A stretch of DNA of 64,000 nt, taken from contig URAK01000009.1 of NCBI GenBank assembly GCA_900545705.1, forward strand, positions 62,001 to 126,000. Direction: 5' to 3'. The notes below the pieces were generated by a model, which was given only the letters and a program-made list of their open reading frames with translations, had not been told where the DNA came from and did no database searches. Made by a program: the position numbers and the translations under genes. Below, piece by piece: positions 28,037-36,843 of this stretch. The DNA is from an uncultured Opitutales bacterium. Lineage in GTDB: Bacteria > Verrucomicrobiota > Verrucomicrobiia > Opitutales > Intestinicryptomonadaceae. Numbering within the stretch: position 1 is the stretch's first letter; each line of letters starts with the position of its first letter.

Positions 28037-29101
28037 ATGGAAAACGAAATTGACGAATTTTTGCTTGAACTGTTGCGTTCACGCTCGCCGACTGGTACGG
28101 AGCGCGAGGCCGCCGACGTGGTCGAAAAGTATGTGGGTTCAGCCGCAGCCGGCGGCGTAAAGCGCGACGTGCTCGGGAACAGGTACGCAATGTATGGAGA
28201 CGGCGAAAAAGTTTTGATGCTGTCTGGTCATATGGACGAGATAGGCTTTATTGTTTCGTATATTGACGACGACGGTTTTCTATTTTTCGAGCAGCTTGGC
28301 GGGCACGACAATGTAATGTTGCCGGGAAGGCGCGTAGCTGTTATAACAAAGGCCGGATATGTATATGGCGTGACCGGCAAAAGGGCTGTCCACTTAATGG
28401 ACGCCAAGGAGCGCAAGGAGGTTCCTGAGACTTTCCAAGTGTGGATAGACATAGGCGCAACTTCTCGCACAGAAGCGGAAAAGCTCGTTAGAATTGGCGA
28501 TCCCGTAGTTTACGACACTGCCGTGCGCAAATTGTCCACGACGAGATATTCCGCGCGCGCGTTTGACGACAGGGCGGGGTGCTATTGCGTATTCGAGGCG
28601 CTGCGCAGGCTGTGGCGCGACAATGCAAAGACGGACTACCGCGTGGTGTCAGTCGCCACTACGCAGGAGGAGATTGGAACGCGCGGCGCGATAACCGCGG
28701 CCTACGCCCTTAACCCGAAAGTCGGGCTTGCCGTGGACGTTGACCACGCTACCGATTTCCCAACTTGCGACAAACGCAAATTCGGGAGCATAAAGCTCGG
28801 CGGAGGCCCTGTAATATCCCGCGGGCCGAATATAAATCCGAAAGTTTTTGACAGGCTTGTGGAATGCGCCGAAAAGGAAAGCATACCGTACCAGATAAGC
28901 GCCGAGAGCCGCCCGACGGGAACCGACGCGCGCGTAATACAGATGGCGCGCGGGGGGGTTGCGACGGGGCTTTTGGGGGTTCCTTTGCGCTACATGCACA
29001 CGCCGTCGGAAGTCGCCGATCTTGGCGATATCGAGGGCTGCGTGAGGCTGATTGTTGCCTTCGCAAAATCGCTTAAAAACTCTGACGACTTTACTTTCTA
29101 A
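28037..29101 (+). CDS. M42-family zinc aminopeptidase (FrvX/glutamyl aminopeptidase-like)
   Basis: A 354-residue cytosolic peptidase. Zinc-binding and catalytic motifs are in order: SGHMDEIG (His65, Asp67), AFDDRAGCY, TTQEEIGTRGA (general base and metal-ligand glutamates), DVDHATDFPT, and the C-terminal histidine in MHTPSEV. M42 enzymes form large tetrahedral assemblies that trim peptides. The next gene, hemD, starts 1 nt after its stop codon, so the two are probably co-transcribed although functionally unrelated. Confidence 0.93.
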   Translation: MENEIDEFLLELLRSRSPTGTEREAADVVEKYVGSAAAGGVKRDVLGNRYAMYGDGEKVLMLSGHMDEIGFIVSYIDDDGFLFFEQLGGHDNVMLPGRRVAVITKAGYVYGVTGKRAVHLMDAKERKEVPETFQVWIDIGATSRTEAEKLVRIGDPVVYDTAVRKLSTTRYSARAFDDRAGCYCVFEALRRLWRDNAKTDYRVVSVATTQEEIGTRGAITAAYALNPKVGLAVDVDHATDFPTCDKRKFGSIKLGGGPVISRGPNINPKVFDRLVECAEKESIPYQISAESRPTGTDARVIQMARGGVATGLLGVPLRYMHTPSEVADLGDIEGCVRLIVAFAKSLKNSDDFTF

Positions 29102-29102
29102 A

Positions 29103-29873
29103 ATGGGCGGGGCAAAGCAAAAGCGCGTTCTGCTTACGCGCGAAAACAACGAGACGCTCGCGGAGGCGCTCAGGGCAAACGGCGTGGAAGTCTTGGAGCT
29201 TCCGCTGATAAGAACCGTGCACGAGGCGCAAAACGAGGATGTCGAGGACATCATGCGCGAAATGGGCTCGTACGACTGGATAACGTTTTCGAGCGCGAAC
29301 GGAGTAAAGGGGTTCTTTCGGGAATTTTTTAAAAATTTCGACGACATAAGGACGCTCGGAGTTGCGCGCATAGCGTGCGTCGGCGAGGCGACTGCTGCGG
29401 AGGTGCGCAAGCTGCATTTGCGGCCGGACGTTGTGCCCGCAGTGTCGACCGCGCTTGCCATGGCGGACGCCATGGCGGAATACGAGACGCTCGACAACCT
29501 TAAAGTTTTGTGCGTGCAGGGAAACCTGTCGCTGCCCGACCTTCCGAAAACGCTCGACGAAAAGCATCGCGCGATAGTCGATACTGCCGTGGTTTACAAG
29601 ACGGAGCAGGTCGAGGTCGGCGCGGACGACAAAACTGCGGCGAACTTCAGAAAAGGCGGGGCTGATGCGGTCGTTTTTGCGAGCCCGTCGGCAGTCGAGA
29701 GCTTTGTCAAAAACGCGAAGAATCTGCTGCTTGATGACGGCGCGGTGCGCCCGAAGATTTTTTCTGTCGGGCCGACTACGACGGCCGCATTGAAAAAGTA
29801 CGCGATGAATCCGTACATGGAAGGCGGGGACGTCGCCGGGCTGTTGCTTGCATACCTCGGCATCAAGGGCTGA
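29103..29873 (+). CDS. hemD: Uroporphyrinogen-III synthase
   Basis: A 256-residue HemD-type protein, which closes the tetrapyrrole ring and inverts ring D to give uroporphyrinogen III. The start at 29103 (MGGAKQKRVLLTREN) is chosen because it follows the M42 stop by 1 nt and gives a normal family N terminus. Family blocks are DWITFSSANGVKGFF, then VGEATAAEV, and VFASPSAVESF with FSVGPTTTAALKK in the second lobe. The two alpha/beta lobes typical of the family are visible. No other haem gene is adjacent; crcB follows after 24 nt. Confidence 0.9.
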   Translation: MGGAKQKRVLLTRENNETLAEALRANGVEVLELPLIRTVHEAQNEDVEDIMREMGSYDWITFSSANGVKGFFREFFKNFDDIRTLGVARIACVGEATAAEVRKLHLRPDVVPAVSTALAMADAMAEYETLDNLKVLCVQGNLSLPDLPKTLDEKHRAIVDTAVVYKTEQVEVGADDKTAANFRKGGADAVVFASPSAVESFVKNAKNLLLDDGAVRPKIFSVGPTTTAALKKYAMNPYMEGGDVAGLLLAYLGIKG

Positions 29874-29897
29874 TTTTGCAAAAAATCTTCCGGAGGT

Positions 29898-30284
29898 ATG
29901 AGAAAATTTCTTGCGGAGTCCGCTTTGGTTTGCGCGGGGGGCGCGCTTGGCGCGTGTGTTAGGTGGGCTGTCGCCGATATCTTGGCGCCGGGCTTTGTTT
30001 TTGCGATTTTCTTATGCAACGTTCTGGGTAGTTTTTTATTCGCTCTGTACGTTGACTTTGAAAGGATTTCACGCCCGAAAATAAAGAAATTTCACACAGT
30101 TGGAATATGCGGAGGGCTTACGACTTTTTCGACGTTTTCCCTCCAAGTTGCGGAACTCGTTTCGCAGGGGAATTTGTTGGGGGCAAGCTTTCTTTTTTTT
30201 GGCACGTTTGCGGCGTGCCTTGCGGCGGCGCAACTTAGTTTCATTATTGCGCGCAGCTATCTTAGAAAGAGGGAGGTTGCGTGA
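29898..30284 (+). CDS. crcB: Fluoride channel FluC/CrcB, first subunit
   Basis: A 128-residue inner-membrane protein with four membrane segments. It carries the full CrcB signature: GGALGACVRW, FLCNVLGSFLFAL and GGLTTFSTFS (the central Phe-box/sodium-site loop). FluC dimers expel fluoride. GGAGG lies unusually close (about 1-2 nt) to the ATG. The next gene overlaps it by 4 nt and encodes a shorter paralogue, as in organisms that pair two different FluC chains. No fluoride riboswitch was found upstream, which is only 24 nt from hemD. Confidence 0.94.
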   Translation: MRKFLAESALVCAGGALGACVRWAVADILAPGFVFAIFLCNVLGSFLFALYVDFERISRPKIKKFHTVGICGGLTTFSTFSLQVAELVSQGNLLGASFLFFGTFAACLAAAQLSFIIARSYLRKREVA

Positions 30285-30610
30285 GCGCTTTTTTTTACAT
30301 TTTTATGTCGGCTTTGGGTGCGGAGCTTAGGCATATCCTTTCGGAATTTTTGGATTCGGAAAATTTCCCGTGGGGGATTGCGGCGGCAAATTTTGCCGCA
30401 TGTGTTTTAATTGCCCTAATTGTGTCCTGCCCGTGGGTTGGCAAAGATTGCGGAATGCTTTTGGCGGGGTTCTCGGCAACTCTCTCGACGTTTTCCTCAC
30501 TTAATTACGGGGTATTGAAAATGCTCAGGGGCCGGCGCTATTTTTCGGCGTTTCTATATTTTTCTATGTCGGCGCTTTCGACGTTAATAGTTGTGCTTGC
30601 GGCGAGCTAG
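30281..30610 (+). CDS. crcB: Fluoride channel FluC/CrcB, second diverged subunit
   Basis: A 109-residue, four-segment membrane protein starting with GTG inside the end of the first crcB (GTGA overlap). It keeps the family pattern but less exactly: SALGAELRH for the first motif, AAANFAACVL for the asparagine motif, and GFSATLSTFSSLNYG for the central loop, where the first copy has GGLTTFSTFS. It is probably the partner chain of a heterodimeric channel. It could instead be a decaying duplicate, but no frame damage is visible. Confidence 0.85.
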   Translation: MSAFFYIFMSALGAELRHILSEFLDSENFPWGIAAANFAACVLIALIVSCPWVGKDCGMLLAGFSATLSTFSSLNYGVLKMLRGRRYFSAFLYFSMSALSTLIVVLAAS

Positions 30611-31015
30611 GCGGTTTCTTTTTGTTTTAAGTCTGACGCGTGCGATTATTGGCGAATTTTCTTTGTTGTGGGCAGTAGAATTTCCCGCCGTTAAATTGCT
30701 GAACCCATTTTCTAAAACCGCGGTTCCGTATTTTTCTATTGTGGTATTTTTTTGGGGGGGGGAATAATTTTTTATGTCCTTCCCGGCGTGCGTTTGTTCC
30801 GCTTGAAAAGCCGAAATAGACGCTTGCCGCCTGTTCGCTATTTTTCAATTTTTGGAATAAAACGCTTATTTATTCGTAATCGGGGGCGCAAAGTGGGTAA
30901 AATTTCGCGCTGCATATTTTATGCTACGCAAAGGGCGGCGAGTTTAAAAATTGCGCGTGGGACGCAAAAAAATTTTTGGAATAAAAAGAAAAAAGCTTTA
31001 CATTTGAATAAATAG
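30611..31015. other. Intergenic region upstream of the flavoredoxin-rubredoxin gene
   Basis: About 400 bp. An 87-codon frame at 30752-31015 is basic and low in complexity and is not called. The promoter of the next gene should be at the right end; TTTACA and an AT-rich stretch precede the Fur-like site. Confidence 0.5.
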
Positions 31016-31033
31016 TAATGATTATCGTTATTA
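31016..31033 (+). promoter_or_regulatory. Fur-family-like operator overlapping the start of the flavoredoxin-rubredoxin gene
   Basis: TAATGATTATCGTTATTA is an imperfect palindrome (12 of 18 positions symmetric) resembling Fur/PerR/Zur boxes built from GATAAT-type units. It lies on or next to the start codon, where binding would block transcription or initiation. The exact regulator cannot be named from the site. Confidence 0.45.
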
Positions 31034-31638
31034 TGAATGAGAAAGCACTTCACGACATCACCTACGGGCTTTATCTAATCGGTTCGCGTTCCGGAGAAAG
31101 GGACGGGGCCTGCATATCAAACACGGTAATCCAGGCCGCAAATTCGCCCAATAGGATAGCCGTTTCGCTAAATAAATCCAATTATACGACAGAACTAATT
31201 CTAAACGGAGGCAAATTCTCTGTTTCCATCATATCCCAAAGCGCCCCGTTTGAGCTCTTTAAAAGATTCGGGTTTCAAAGCGGCAGAAATGCGGACAAGT
31301 TTGCCGGCGCCGACTACGTTGAACGCGCGGAGGGCGGGATATACGGGCTAAAAAAATATTGCCTTTCCCGCATATTGGCGAAAGTTGCCGACACTGCAGA
31401 CTTGGGAAGCCATATATTGTTTGCGGCCGACGTTCTCGACTGCGATGTTTTAGCCTGCGAAAAACCCGTCACCTATGCATATTACCTCGAAAATATAAAG
31501 CCGAAACCGGTCCAAAACGGCATCAAAGGCTTCAGGTGCAAGGTTTGCGGATATTTTGTCGAGAAAGATGTTCTGCCTCCCGATTTCACATGCCCCGTCT
31601 GCAAGCACCCTGCGTCCGACTTCGAGCGGGTAAGTTAA
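31033..31638 (+). CDS. Flavin reductase-rubredoxin fusion (high-molecular-weight rubredoxin type)
   Basis: A 201-residue protein. Residues 1 to about 150 are a flavoredoxin/flavin-reductase-like FMN-binding domain (ISNTVIQAANSPNRIAVSLN, ILNGGKFSVSII). Residues about 165-201 form a complete rubredoxin domain with two iron-binding pairs, CKVCGY and CPVCKH. Such fusions in anaerobes pass electrons to oxygen- or NO-reducing flavodiiron proteins, fitting an oxidative-stress role. The start at 31033 (MNEKALHDITYG) is preferred; an in-frame ATG at 31018 would add MIIVI. Neither has a Shine-Dalgarno sequence. The Fur-like palindrome touches both. Confidence 0.9.
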   Translation: MNEKALHDITYGLYLIGSRSGERDGACISNTVIQAANSPNRIAVSLNKSNYTTELILNGGKFSVSIISQSAPFELFKRFGFQSGRNADKFAGADYVERAEGGIYGLKKYCLSRILAKVADTADLGSHILFAADVLDCDVLACEKPVTYAYYLENIKPKPVQNGIKGFRCKVCGYFVEKDVLPPDFTCPVCKHPASDFERVS

Positions 31639-32145
31639 AATTCTGCGGTTTTGTCTGCCGGTTTGCAAGCCCGTATATTTGGTGCCGCGCTTGCAGAGGT
31701 TTTTCCCCCTGTACGCTTGCATAAAAATTTCCGGCATCGGCAATATCGCAAGGATTTTGAAATCTGGGTGGGGGATTTTTTTGTATGAAAATTTGTTTAC
31801 CCGGGGAAAAGGTAAAAAGTAATTCCGCAATTTTTACAGTTGGCAGAATTTTTCTTTTGTGCGTGGGAAATACTTGGTTTTGCAAGCAAGTCGGGTATAA
31901 AAAATTCTGCACAAAATTTGTGAACTGCGCGTTGCTTTAAAGTCCAATCGGCGTTATGCAATTCAGGCGCTATGCAGCGTGGCAAAAGCTTTCCTATACC
32001 CAAAACACTAGGCAAACTCTTGCTGGCAGATATTATAGCGGCCTAAACACAATTGTAAGAATGGAGAAAAGACAGAACTGACCCGAAACATCTGCAATTT
32101 CGCAGGTTTTTTATTCTAAAAAATAGCGGCCATTTCAGCCCATAA
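31639..32145. other. Intergenic region between convergent genes
   Basis: About 500 bp between the flavoredoxin-rubredoxin gene and the topB terminator. Frames on the minus strand here are shadows or too weak to call. No repeat or RNA structure beyond the terminator was seen. Confidence 0.5.
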
Positions 32146-32175
32146 TAAAAAAAAGCGAAGCCCAAAGGCTTCGCT
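32146..32175 (-). terminator. Rho-independent terminator of topB
   Basis: On the minus strand, a perfect 9-bp stem (AGCGAAGCC/GGCTTCGCT) with a four-base loop runs into eight Ts. It ends about 75-100 nt after the topB stop codon. Confidence 0.9.
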
Positions 32176-32249
32176 CAAATTTTTCGGCGTTTTTGTCGGC
32201 CGAATTATTTATGAAGAGGGCAAGCGCGCATATGCGCGCAGGTCGCAAT

Positions 32250-34718
32250 TTAGCTTCCCTTTCTCATCTTTTTTGCAAACTCAAAGGATATGCCGCCTTT
32301 CTCGTCCAAAGCGAGAGCTGCGGAGAATTTTTTCTTTGTGCGCTTTGAAACAAAGTCGTCTATTACAGGCGTTTTGCCGGTTGTTGCGAGGCTCTCAAGT
32401 TCGGCTATCGTCACTATGTGAGAAAGCATATTCTTGCCGAGCCTAAACGAACATTTCTTTTCGGGCGAGGAATCGCTGCGGCAGACGTACGCGGTGTCTG
32501 TCGCAACAAGCACGCCGTCTTTGCAGCTGCACAGCCCCATTGCAGACCTCGGGCATTTCGACACTACCGGAGCGTTTGCGAGATCCTCCGGCTTGCGCTC
32601 GGAGTCCTGTGTGTCGCCAAAATGGAATTTAAGCGCAAAATTTTCGTCGAGTTTTAGCGTAGCGGAGAATGGCTTTCCAAGCTTGCTGCGGAATCCGTCA
32701 AGCGGTCCGACCGAGCCCTTTGTGACGAGCTCGCGCACTTCGTCCTCCGACATTTTACGATTCCCTATTGTCTTGTATATGGTGAATTTGCCGTCCTTGG
32801 ACTTGTAGGCGCGGAAAGTTTCTATCAGATTGCTACCGTCTATCGGGTTTGGAATGTTGGTCTCTTTATTTTCTACGCCGTCTTCTGTAAAGCTTCGCGC
32901 CTTTTCAACTATGTCGACAGTCATTGCGTCGATGCCTTTCATAAAGGCGTCGCGGGACATCTCGTTGCGCTCTATTAGGCGCAGCTTTTGTTCCCATTCG
33001 CCGGTCATGGCGGGGCTCGTGAGGGAGTCTATTGAAAGCACGTTCAGGAATTTTATTAGGCTCTCGGCGCGGGCTGTCGGGACGAGCTCGCGGCGGTCTC
33101 TCTCAACGAATTTGTGCGCGATGAGCGTTTCGATTATCTGGGCGCGCGTCGCCGGCGTGCCGAGCCCCTTTTCTTTCATCGCAAGCGCAAGCTCTTCGTC
33201 GTCGAGAAGCTTTCCGGCGCCTTCCATGGCCGACAGAAGCGTGGCTTCGGTGTATCGCGGCGGGGTCTTTGTCTTTTCCTCTTTAAGCTTTGCCTCGACA
33301 AGCTTGCCGGATTCTTTGTCGTGGGCGAGCGCCGGAAGAATTTCGTCGTCGGAGGCTTCTTTGTTGTAGACGTTTAGCCAGCCTGCAACTCTGAGAATCT
33401 TGCCCTCTGTCCTAAACACGTGCGATCCGACTGCCGACATTCTTACGGTGACGTCGAATTGCGCTTCAGGATAAAACGCCGCTATGAATCTGCGGACAAT
33501 CATATCGTATATTCTGCGCTCGTCGTCGGTGAGCTTTTTGGAGGGCATATCGGTCGGGATAAGCGCGAAGTGGTCGCTTACTTGCTTATTGTCAAAAATC
33601 CTCTTGCCGGCTTTTTTTACATAGCCTTCGTCTATAGCGCGCTTCGCAAACTCTGCGTAGGGTGATTCGAGCGCCGCGAGCGTGTTTAAAACCACTCCGC
33701 GGTAGTCCTCGGGCAGGGCTCTCGAATCGGTGCGCGGGTAGGTTATCATTTTATGCTTTTCGTAGAGCGACTGTGCTATGCTAAGCGTCCTTCCCGCGGG
33801 AAGGGAATACTTGTTGTTGGCTTCCCGCTGAAGGGAGGTCAAGTCATACAGGCGAGGCGCGCTTTGTTTGGCGACGGTTTTCTTTTCGCTGATTTTGGCG
33901 GTCTGTATGCTGCGGACGTCGTTTAAAATTCTTTCGGCGTCTTCGTGCTTCCAGATTCTATCGGGCTTGTCGTTGGGATTTTTATCGGACGCCTTGTAGT
34001 CCGGGCGTTGGTAGACGCCTTCGTATTCGCCGTTTTCTATGGCGAATTTGCCGATTATGCGCCAGTAGGGATAGGGCTTAAAGTTTTGTATCTCGCGCTC
34101 CCTGTCGACAATCATTGCAAGGGTCGGCGTCTGGACGCGCCCGACGCTCGCGAGGTTTTTGCCTTTTGAGCCGTACATGCGGCTTGTCAGCGCGCGCGTT
34201 CCGTTGATCCCAACGAGCCAGTCTGATTCGCTTCTGCATCTTGCGGCGTCTTGCAGCGACTGCATTTCCGACTGGTCTTTTAGGTTAGCGAATGCCTCCC
34301 TTATCGACGAGGGCGTCATGGACGAAACCCACAGCCTTTTGCGCGGCAGTTTGCTTTTTAGTATTTCGTAAATGTATGTGAAAATCAGCTCGCCTTCTCT
34401 TCCTGCATCGCAGGCGTTTATTACGCATTCTATGTCTGGACGCGATAGGAGCTTTTTCAACCCGGCGAGTTTTGATTTTGTCTTTTCAATCGGTTTGAGC
34501 TTGAATTTCTCCGGTATTATCGGGAGGTTGGAAAGCGACCAGCGGGCATACTTCTTGTCAATGTCGGCCGGCATGTTAAGCTCAACGAGGTGCCCGAGGG
34601 CGGAGGCTATTACGTATTCGTCGTTTTCGTAGTAGTCGTCTATTTTTTTCGCTTTACCGAGAACTTTTGCTATATCCGCGGCTACGGAGGGTTTTTCGGC
34701 TATTATAAGCTTTTTCAT
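32250..34718 (-). CDS. topB: DNA topoisomerase III (type IA)
   Basis: An 822-residue type IA topoisomerase. The start at 34718 (MKKLIIAEKPSVAADIAKVLG) is the family N terminus of the TOPRIM domain; an upstream in-frame ATG gives an unrelated extension. Motifs are CDAGREGELIF (metal-binding acidic residues), SVGRVQTPTLAMIVDRE, and MITYPRTDSR with the DNA-linking tyrosine. The C-terminal 150 residues contain EDEVRELVTKGSVGPLDGF and a cysteine-containing repeat typical of TopB C-terminal domains. It relaxes and decatenates DNA, often with RecQ, though recQ is not in the window. The gene is followed by its own terminator. Confidence 0.96.
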   Translation of the reverse strand: MKKLIIAEKPSVAADIAKVLGKAKKIDDYYENDEYVIASALGHLVELNMPADIDKKYARWSLSNLPIIPEKFKLKPIEKTKSKLAGLKKLLSRPDIECVINACDAGREGELIFTYIYEILKSKLPRKRLWVSSMTPSSIREAFANLKDQSEMQSLQDAARCRSESDWLVGINGTRALTSRMYGSKGKNLASVGRVQTPTLAMIVDREREIQNFKPYPYWRIIGKFAIENGEYEGVYQRPDYKASDKNPNDKPDRIWKHEDAERILNDVRSIQTAKISEKKTVAKQSAPRLYDLTSLQREANNKYSLPAGRTLSIAQSLYEKHKMITYPRTDSRALPEDYRGVVLNTLAALESPYAEFAKRAIDEGYVKKAGKRIFDNKQVSDHFALIPTDMPSKKLTDDERRIYDMIVRRFIAAFYPEAQFDVTVRMSAVGSHVFRTEGKILRVAGWLNVYNKEASDDEILPALAHDKESGKLVEAKLKEEKTKTPPRYTEATLLSAMEGAGKLLDDEELALAMKEKGLGTPATRAQIIETLIAHKFVERDRRELVPTARAESLIKFLNVLSIDSLTSPAMTGEWEQKLRLIERNEMSRDAFMKGIDAMTVDIVEKARSFTEDGVENKETNIPNPIDGSNLIETFRAYKSKDGKFTIYKTIGNRKMSEDEVRELVTKGSVGPLDGFRSKLGKPFSATLKLDENFALKFHFGDTQDSERKPEDLANAPVVSKCPRSAMGLCSCKDGVLVATDTAYVCRSDSSPEKKCSFRLGKNMLSHIVTIAELESLATTGKTPVIDDFVSKRTKKKFSAALALDEKGGISFEFAKKMRKGS

Positions 34719-34761
34719 TTCCGATTGATAGTGGTGTAGATGGAATTGCGTTTTTACGAAG

Positions 34762-34792
34762 ATTGCACGCGCGAGTCGCCCGCGCGTGCAAT
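34762..34792 (-). terminator. Strong stem-loop between aminotransferase gene and topB
   Basis: A perfect 12-bp stem (ATTGCACGCGCG/CGCGCGTGCAAT) with a 7-nt loop, about 25 nt after the aminotransferase stop and 44 nt before the topB start. It lacks a T run on the minus strand, so it may be an mRNA-end stabiliser, a weak terminator or an operator. Confidence 0.5.
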
Positions 34793-34814
34793 CGTGCAAC
34801 GGAATGTTTCCGCG

Positions 34815-35897
34815 TTATTTCTTGATGAATTCGGGAAGTATCGTATCGAGATTTCCGAGAAGTTCGCGCATTGTCTCGGGCGTTTCGTCGCCCATATTGG
34901 AAATGCGGAATGTCACTCCCTTTATCTTGCCGTACCCGCAGTTGAATATCATGTTGAAGCGCTTTTTGAGCTCTTCGTTCACTGCGACTATGTCGACGTT
35001 CAATGTGTTTTTGAAGCAGTTTAGGGTTATCGAGCCGTATTTTTCTTCCGGGAAGAGCTCAAAGCCGTACGATTTGCCCCAGTCGCGCACTATCTTGTTG
35101 TTTTCCAAGTGGCGCGCATAGCGGTTTTCAAGGCCTTCGGCAAATATGTCGTCGAGCTTGCTGCGCAGCGCGAATATCATGGATATTATTGGCGTTGAGG
35201 GCGTCTGGGACTTGTCGAAGAATTTCTTAAATTCGAGGAAGTCGAAATAATAACCCCTGCCTTCAACTTCAGCCGCGCGCTGCATTGCCTTTTCCGAAAC
35301 GGAGCAGAAGGAGAGTCCCGGGGGGATTGCGAGGGCCTTTTGGCAGCCTGTCACCATAACGTCTATTCCGAGTTCGTCCTTCTTGATGGGCAGAGCCGAG
35401 AACGAGCTTACAGTATCGACTATCGATACGACGTCCGGGAATTTTTTGAGGACCTCGGACAGCGCCTTGATGTCGCTCATAGTGCCGGTCGAAGTTTCGT
35501 TGTGTATGATTGTGACGGCGTCGTATTTGCCGGTGGAGAGCTCTTTTTCGAGGGCTTCGGGATCGACGGGCTTGCCCCAGTCGAATTTCAATTCTCCGGC
35601 GTTTTTGCCGCACCTTTTAGACACGTCGTACCATTTGTCGGCGAAAGCGCCGTTGCAGCAGTTGAGCACTCCCTTTTTAACAACATTGCGTATCGCGCCT
35701 TCCATGACTCCCCAAGAGGAGCTCGTGCTGAGGAAAACAGGGTCGTTCGTGTAGAACAGCTGTTTGAGGCGGGGCATTATGTCCTCCACAAGCTTTACGA
35801 AGTCCTTGCTTCTGTGGCCTACGATTGGCGTTGCCATCGCCTTGTATGTTTTTTCGGACACTTCGACGGGTCCGGGAATGAACAGTTTGTATGACAT
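34815..35897 (-). CDS. Class V pyridoxal-phosphate aminotransferase (alanine/serine-glyoxylate type)
   Basis: A 360-residue cytosolic PLP enzyme. The start MSYKLFIPGPVEVSEKTYKAM is the family opening (PGP motif). HNETSTGTMSDI and VDTVSSFSALPI are the cofactor-binding strands, and VTGCQKALAIPPGLSF holds the PLP-binding lysine. Relatives include serine-pyruvate, alanine-glyoxylate and some phosphoserine aminotransferases, so the substrate is uncertain. It lies 80 nt downstream of panD on the same strand. A link between panD (beta-alanine) and this enzyme is possible but unproven. Confidence 0.9.
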   Translation of the reverse strand: MSYKLFIPGPVEVSEKTYKAMATPIVGHRSKDFVKLVEDIMPRLKQLFYTNDPVFLSTSSSWGVMEGAIRNVVKKGVLNCCNGAFADKWYDVSKRCGKNAGELKFDWGKPVDPEALEKELSTGKYDAVTIIHNETSTGTMSDIKALSEVLKKFPDVVSIVDTVSSFSALPIKKDELGIDVMVTGCQKALAIPPGLSFCSVSEKAMQRAAEVEGRGYYFDFLEFKKFFDKSQTPSTPIISMIFALRSKLDDIFAEGLENRYARHLENNKIVRDWGKSYGFELFPEEKYGSITLNCFKNTLNVDIVAVNEELKKRFNMIFNCGYGKIKGVTFRISNMGDETPETMRELLGNLDTILPEFIKK

Positions 35898-35977
35898 ATT
35901 TTGTTTTGGTGAAGTTTTAGTGGATTAAAAAAATTTTAGAAGACTCGCTGGTGTCAGCCGCCGGTGCAAGTCGATTG

Positions 35978-36346
35978 CTAATCGACGTTCATGCTTTTTA
36001 TTATTTTTGTATTGCGCTCGGCGAGTGTGATAGTCTTTGGCTTTGCGCTTTTTGCCTCCTCTGCGTCCGCCAGCGCGAACGACATTATGACGAGCAGGTC
36101 GCCGGGCTTTCCGAGGTGCGCTGCCGCCCCTCTTAAAGAAATCGTGCCGCTGCCGCGTTCCGCGGGTATGGCGTAGGTTTCAAATCTCTTGCCGTTTGCT
36201 ATGTTGCCTACAAGTATTTTTTCGTAGCAAAGCATTCCCACCTTGTCCATCAGGTCTTGGTCGATTGCCAGCGACCCTTCGTAGTCAACTCTCGCGTCCG
36301 TCGCTTCGGCGCGGAGAAGTTTTGATTTCAATATTTGAACCAACAT
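35978..36346 (-). CDS. panD: Aspartate 1-decarboxylase proenzyme
   Basis: A 122-residue pyruvoyl-dependent decarboxylase that makes beta-alanine for pantothenate and coenzyme A. The Gly24-Ser25 pair in DYEGS is the self-cleavage site that generates the pyruvoyl group, and [20 protein letters not shown] is the conserved block. The start at 36346 ([11 protein letters not shown]) is set by the family N terminus and an AAGGCGAAA ribosome-binding site; an upstream extension in frame is unlikely. panB and panC are not nearby. Size and motifs are typical. Confidence 0.95.
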   Translation of the reverse strand: MLVQILKSKLLRAEATDARVDYEGSLAIDQDLMDKVGMLCYEKILVGNIANGKRFETYAIPAERGSGTISLRGAAAHLGKPGDLLVIMSFALADAEEAKSAKPKTITLAERNTKIIKSMNVD

Positions 36347-36843
36347 GGTTTCGCCTTTGTAGTTTTTAGTAAAAGCCGCCACAAATAATCCAAATTTCAT
36401 CGAGGTCAACACTTTTTGCAAAAATTACAGAATTTTGGACTGTTTTTTTGTCTGTATCCATTTCAAAATTATCTTAATATAAATAACTTGATGTAAAAAA
36501 AGAACTTTGCTCAACTATTTTTTAACCTTTCCGCAGAAGTACAACGGGTGTCACGCGTGTGATTTATCCATAAAAAATTTGCGCCTTGTAGCGCAGCGCG
36601 CATAGTGCCACTAAAACGAATAACTTGCAAATACCAGACCCTTTTGCAATAATATGGATAGCCGAACCAATCGGCCCCCTTGTAAAAAATGCAACACTTA
36701 CAGGCGCGCTTTTACAATTTTGCCCGGAAAATTCTCTGCCAATTTGCCACTGTAAAAGACTCAGCGCATGCAGGAGGGTTTTTGCGCAAAAGAAATTTCA
36801 CCATTTTTGCAATATTCCCGCGTTTGTGCGCGCCGGCGGCGGG
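36347..36843. other. Intergenic region upstream of panD
   Basis: About 500 bp between panD and the 3' end of the PHP-domain gene, all on the minus strand. It contains AT-rich sequence consistent with a panD promoter. No terminator with a clear stem was found for the PHP gene, and no RNA element was recognised. Confidence 0.45.

Noticed and set aside
30752..31015. 87-codon plus-strand frame upstream of the flavoredoxin-rubredoxin gene
   Set aside because: Basic composition, no similarity, and it overlaps the promoter region of the next gene.
35969..35985. A 5-bp stem with a TTGCTAA loop resembling a tRNA-Ser(GCU) anticodon arm
   Set aside because: No acceptor, D or T arm fits around it, and it overlaps the 3' end of panD.
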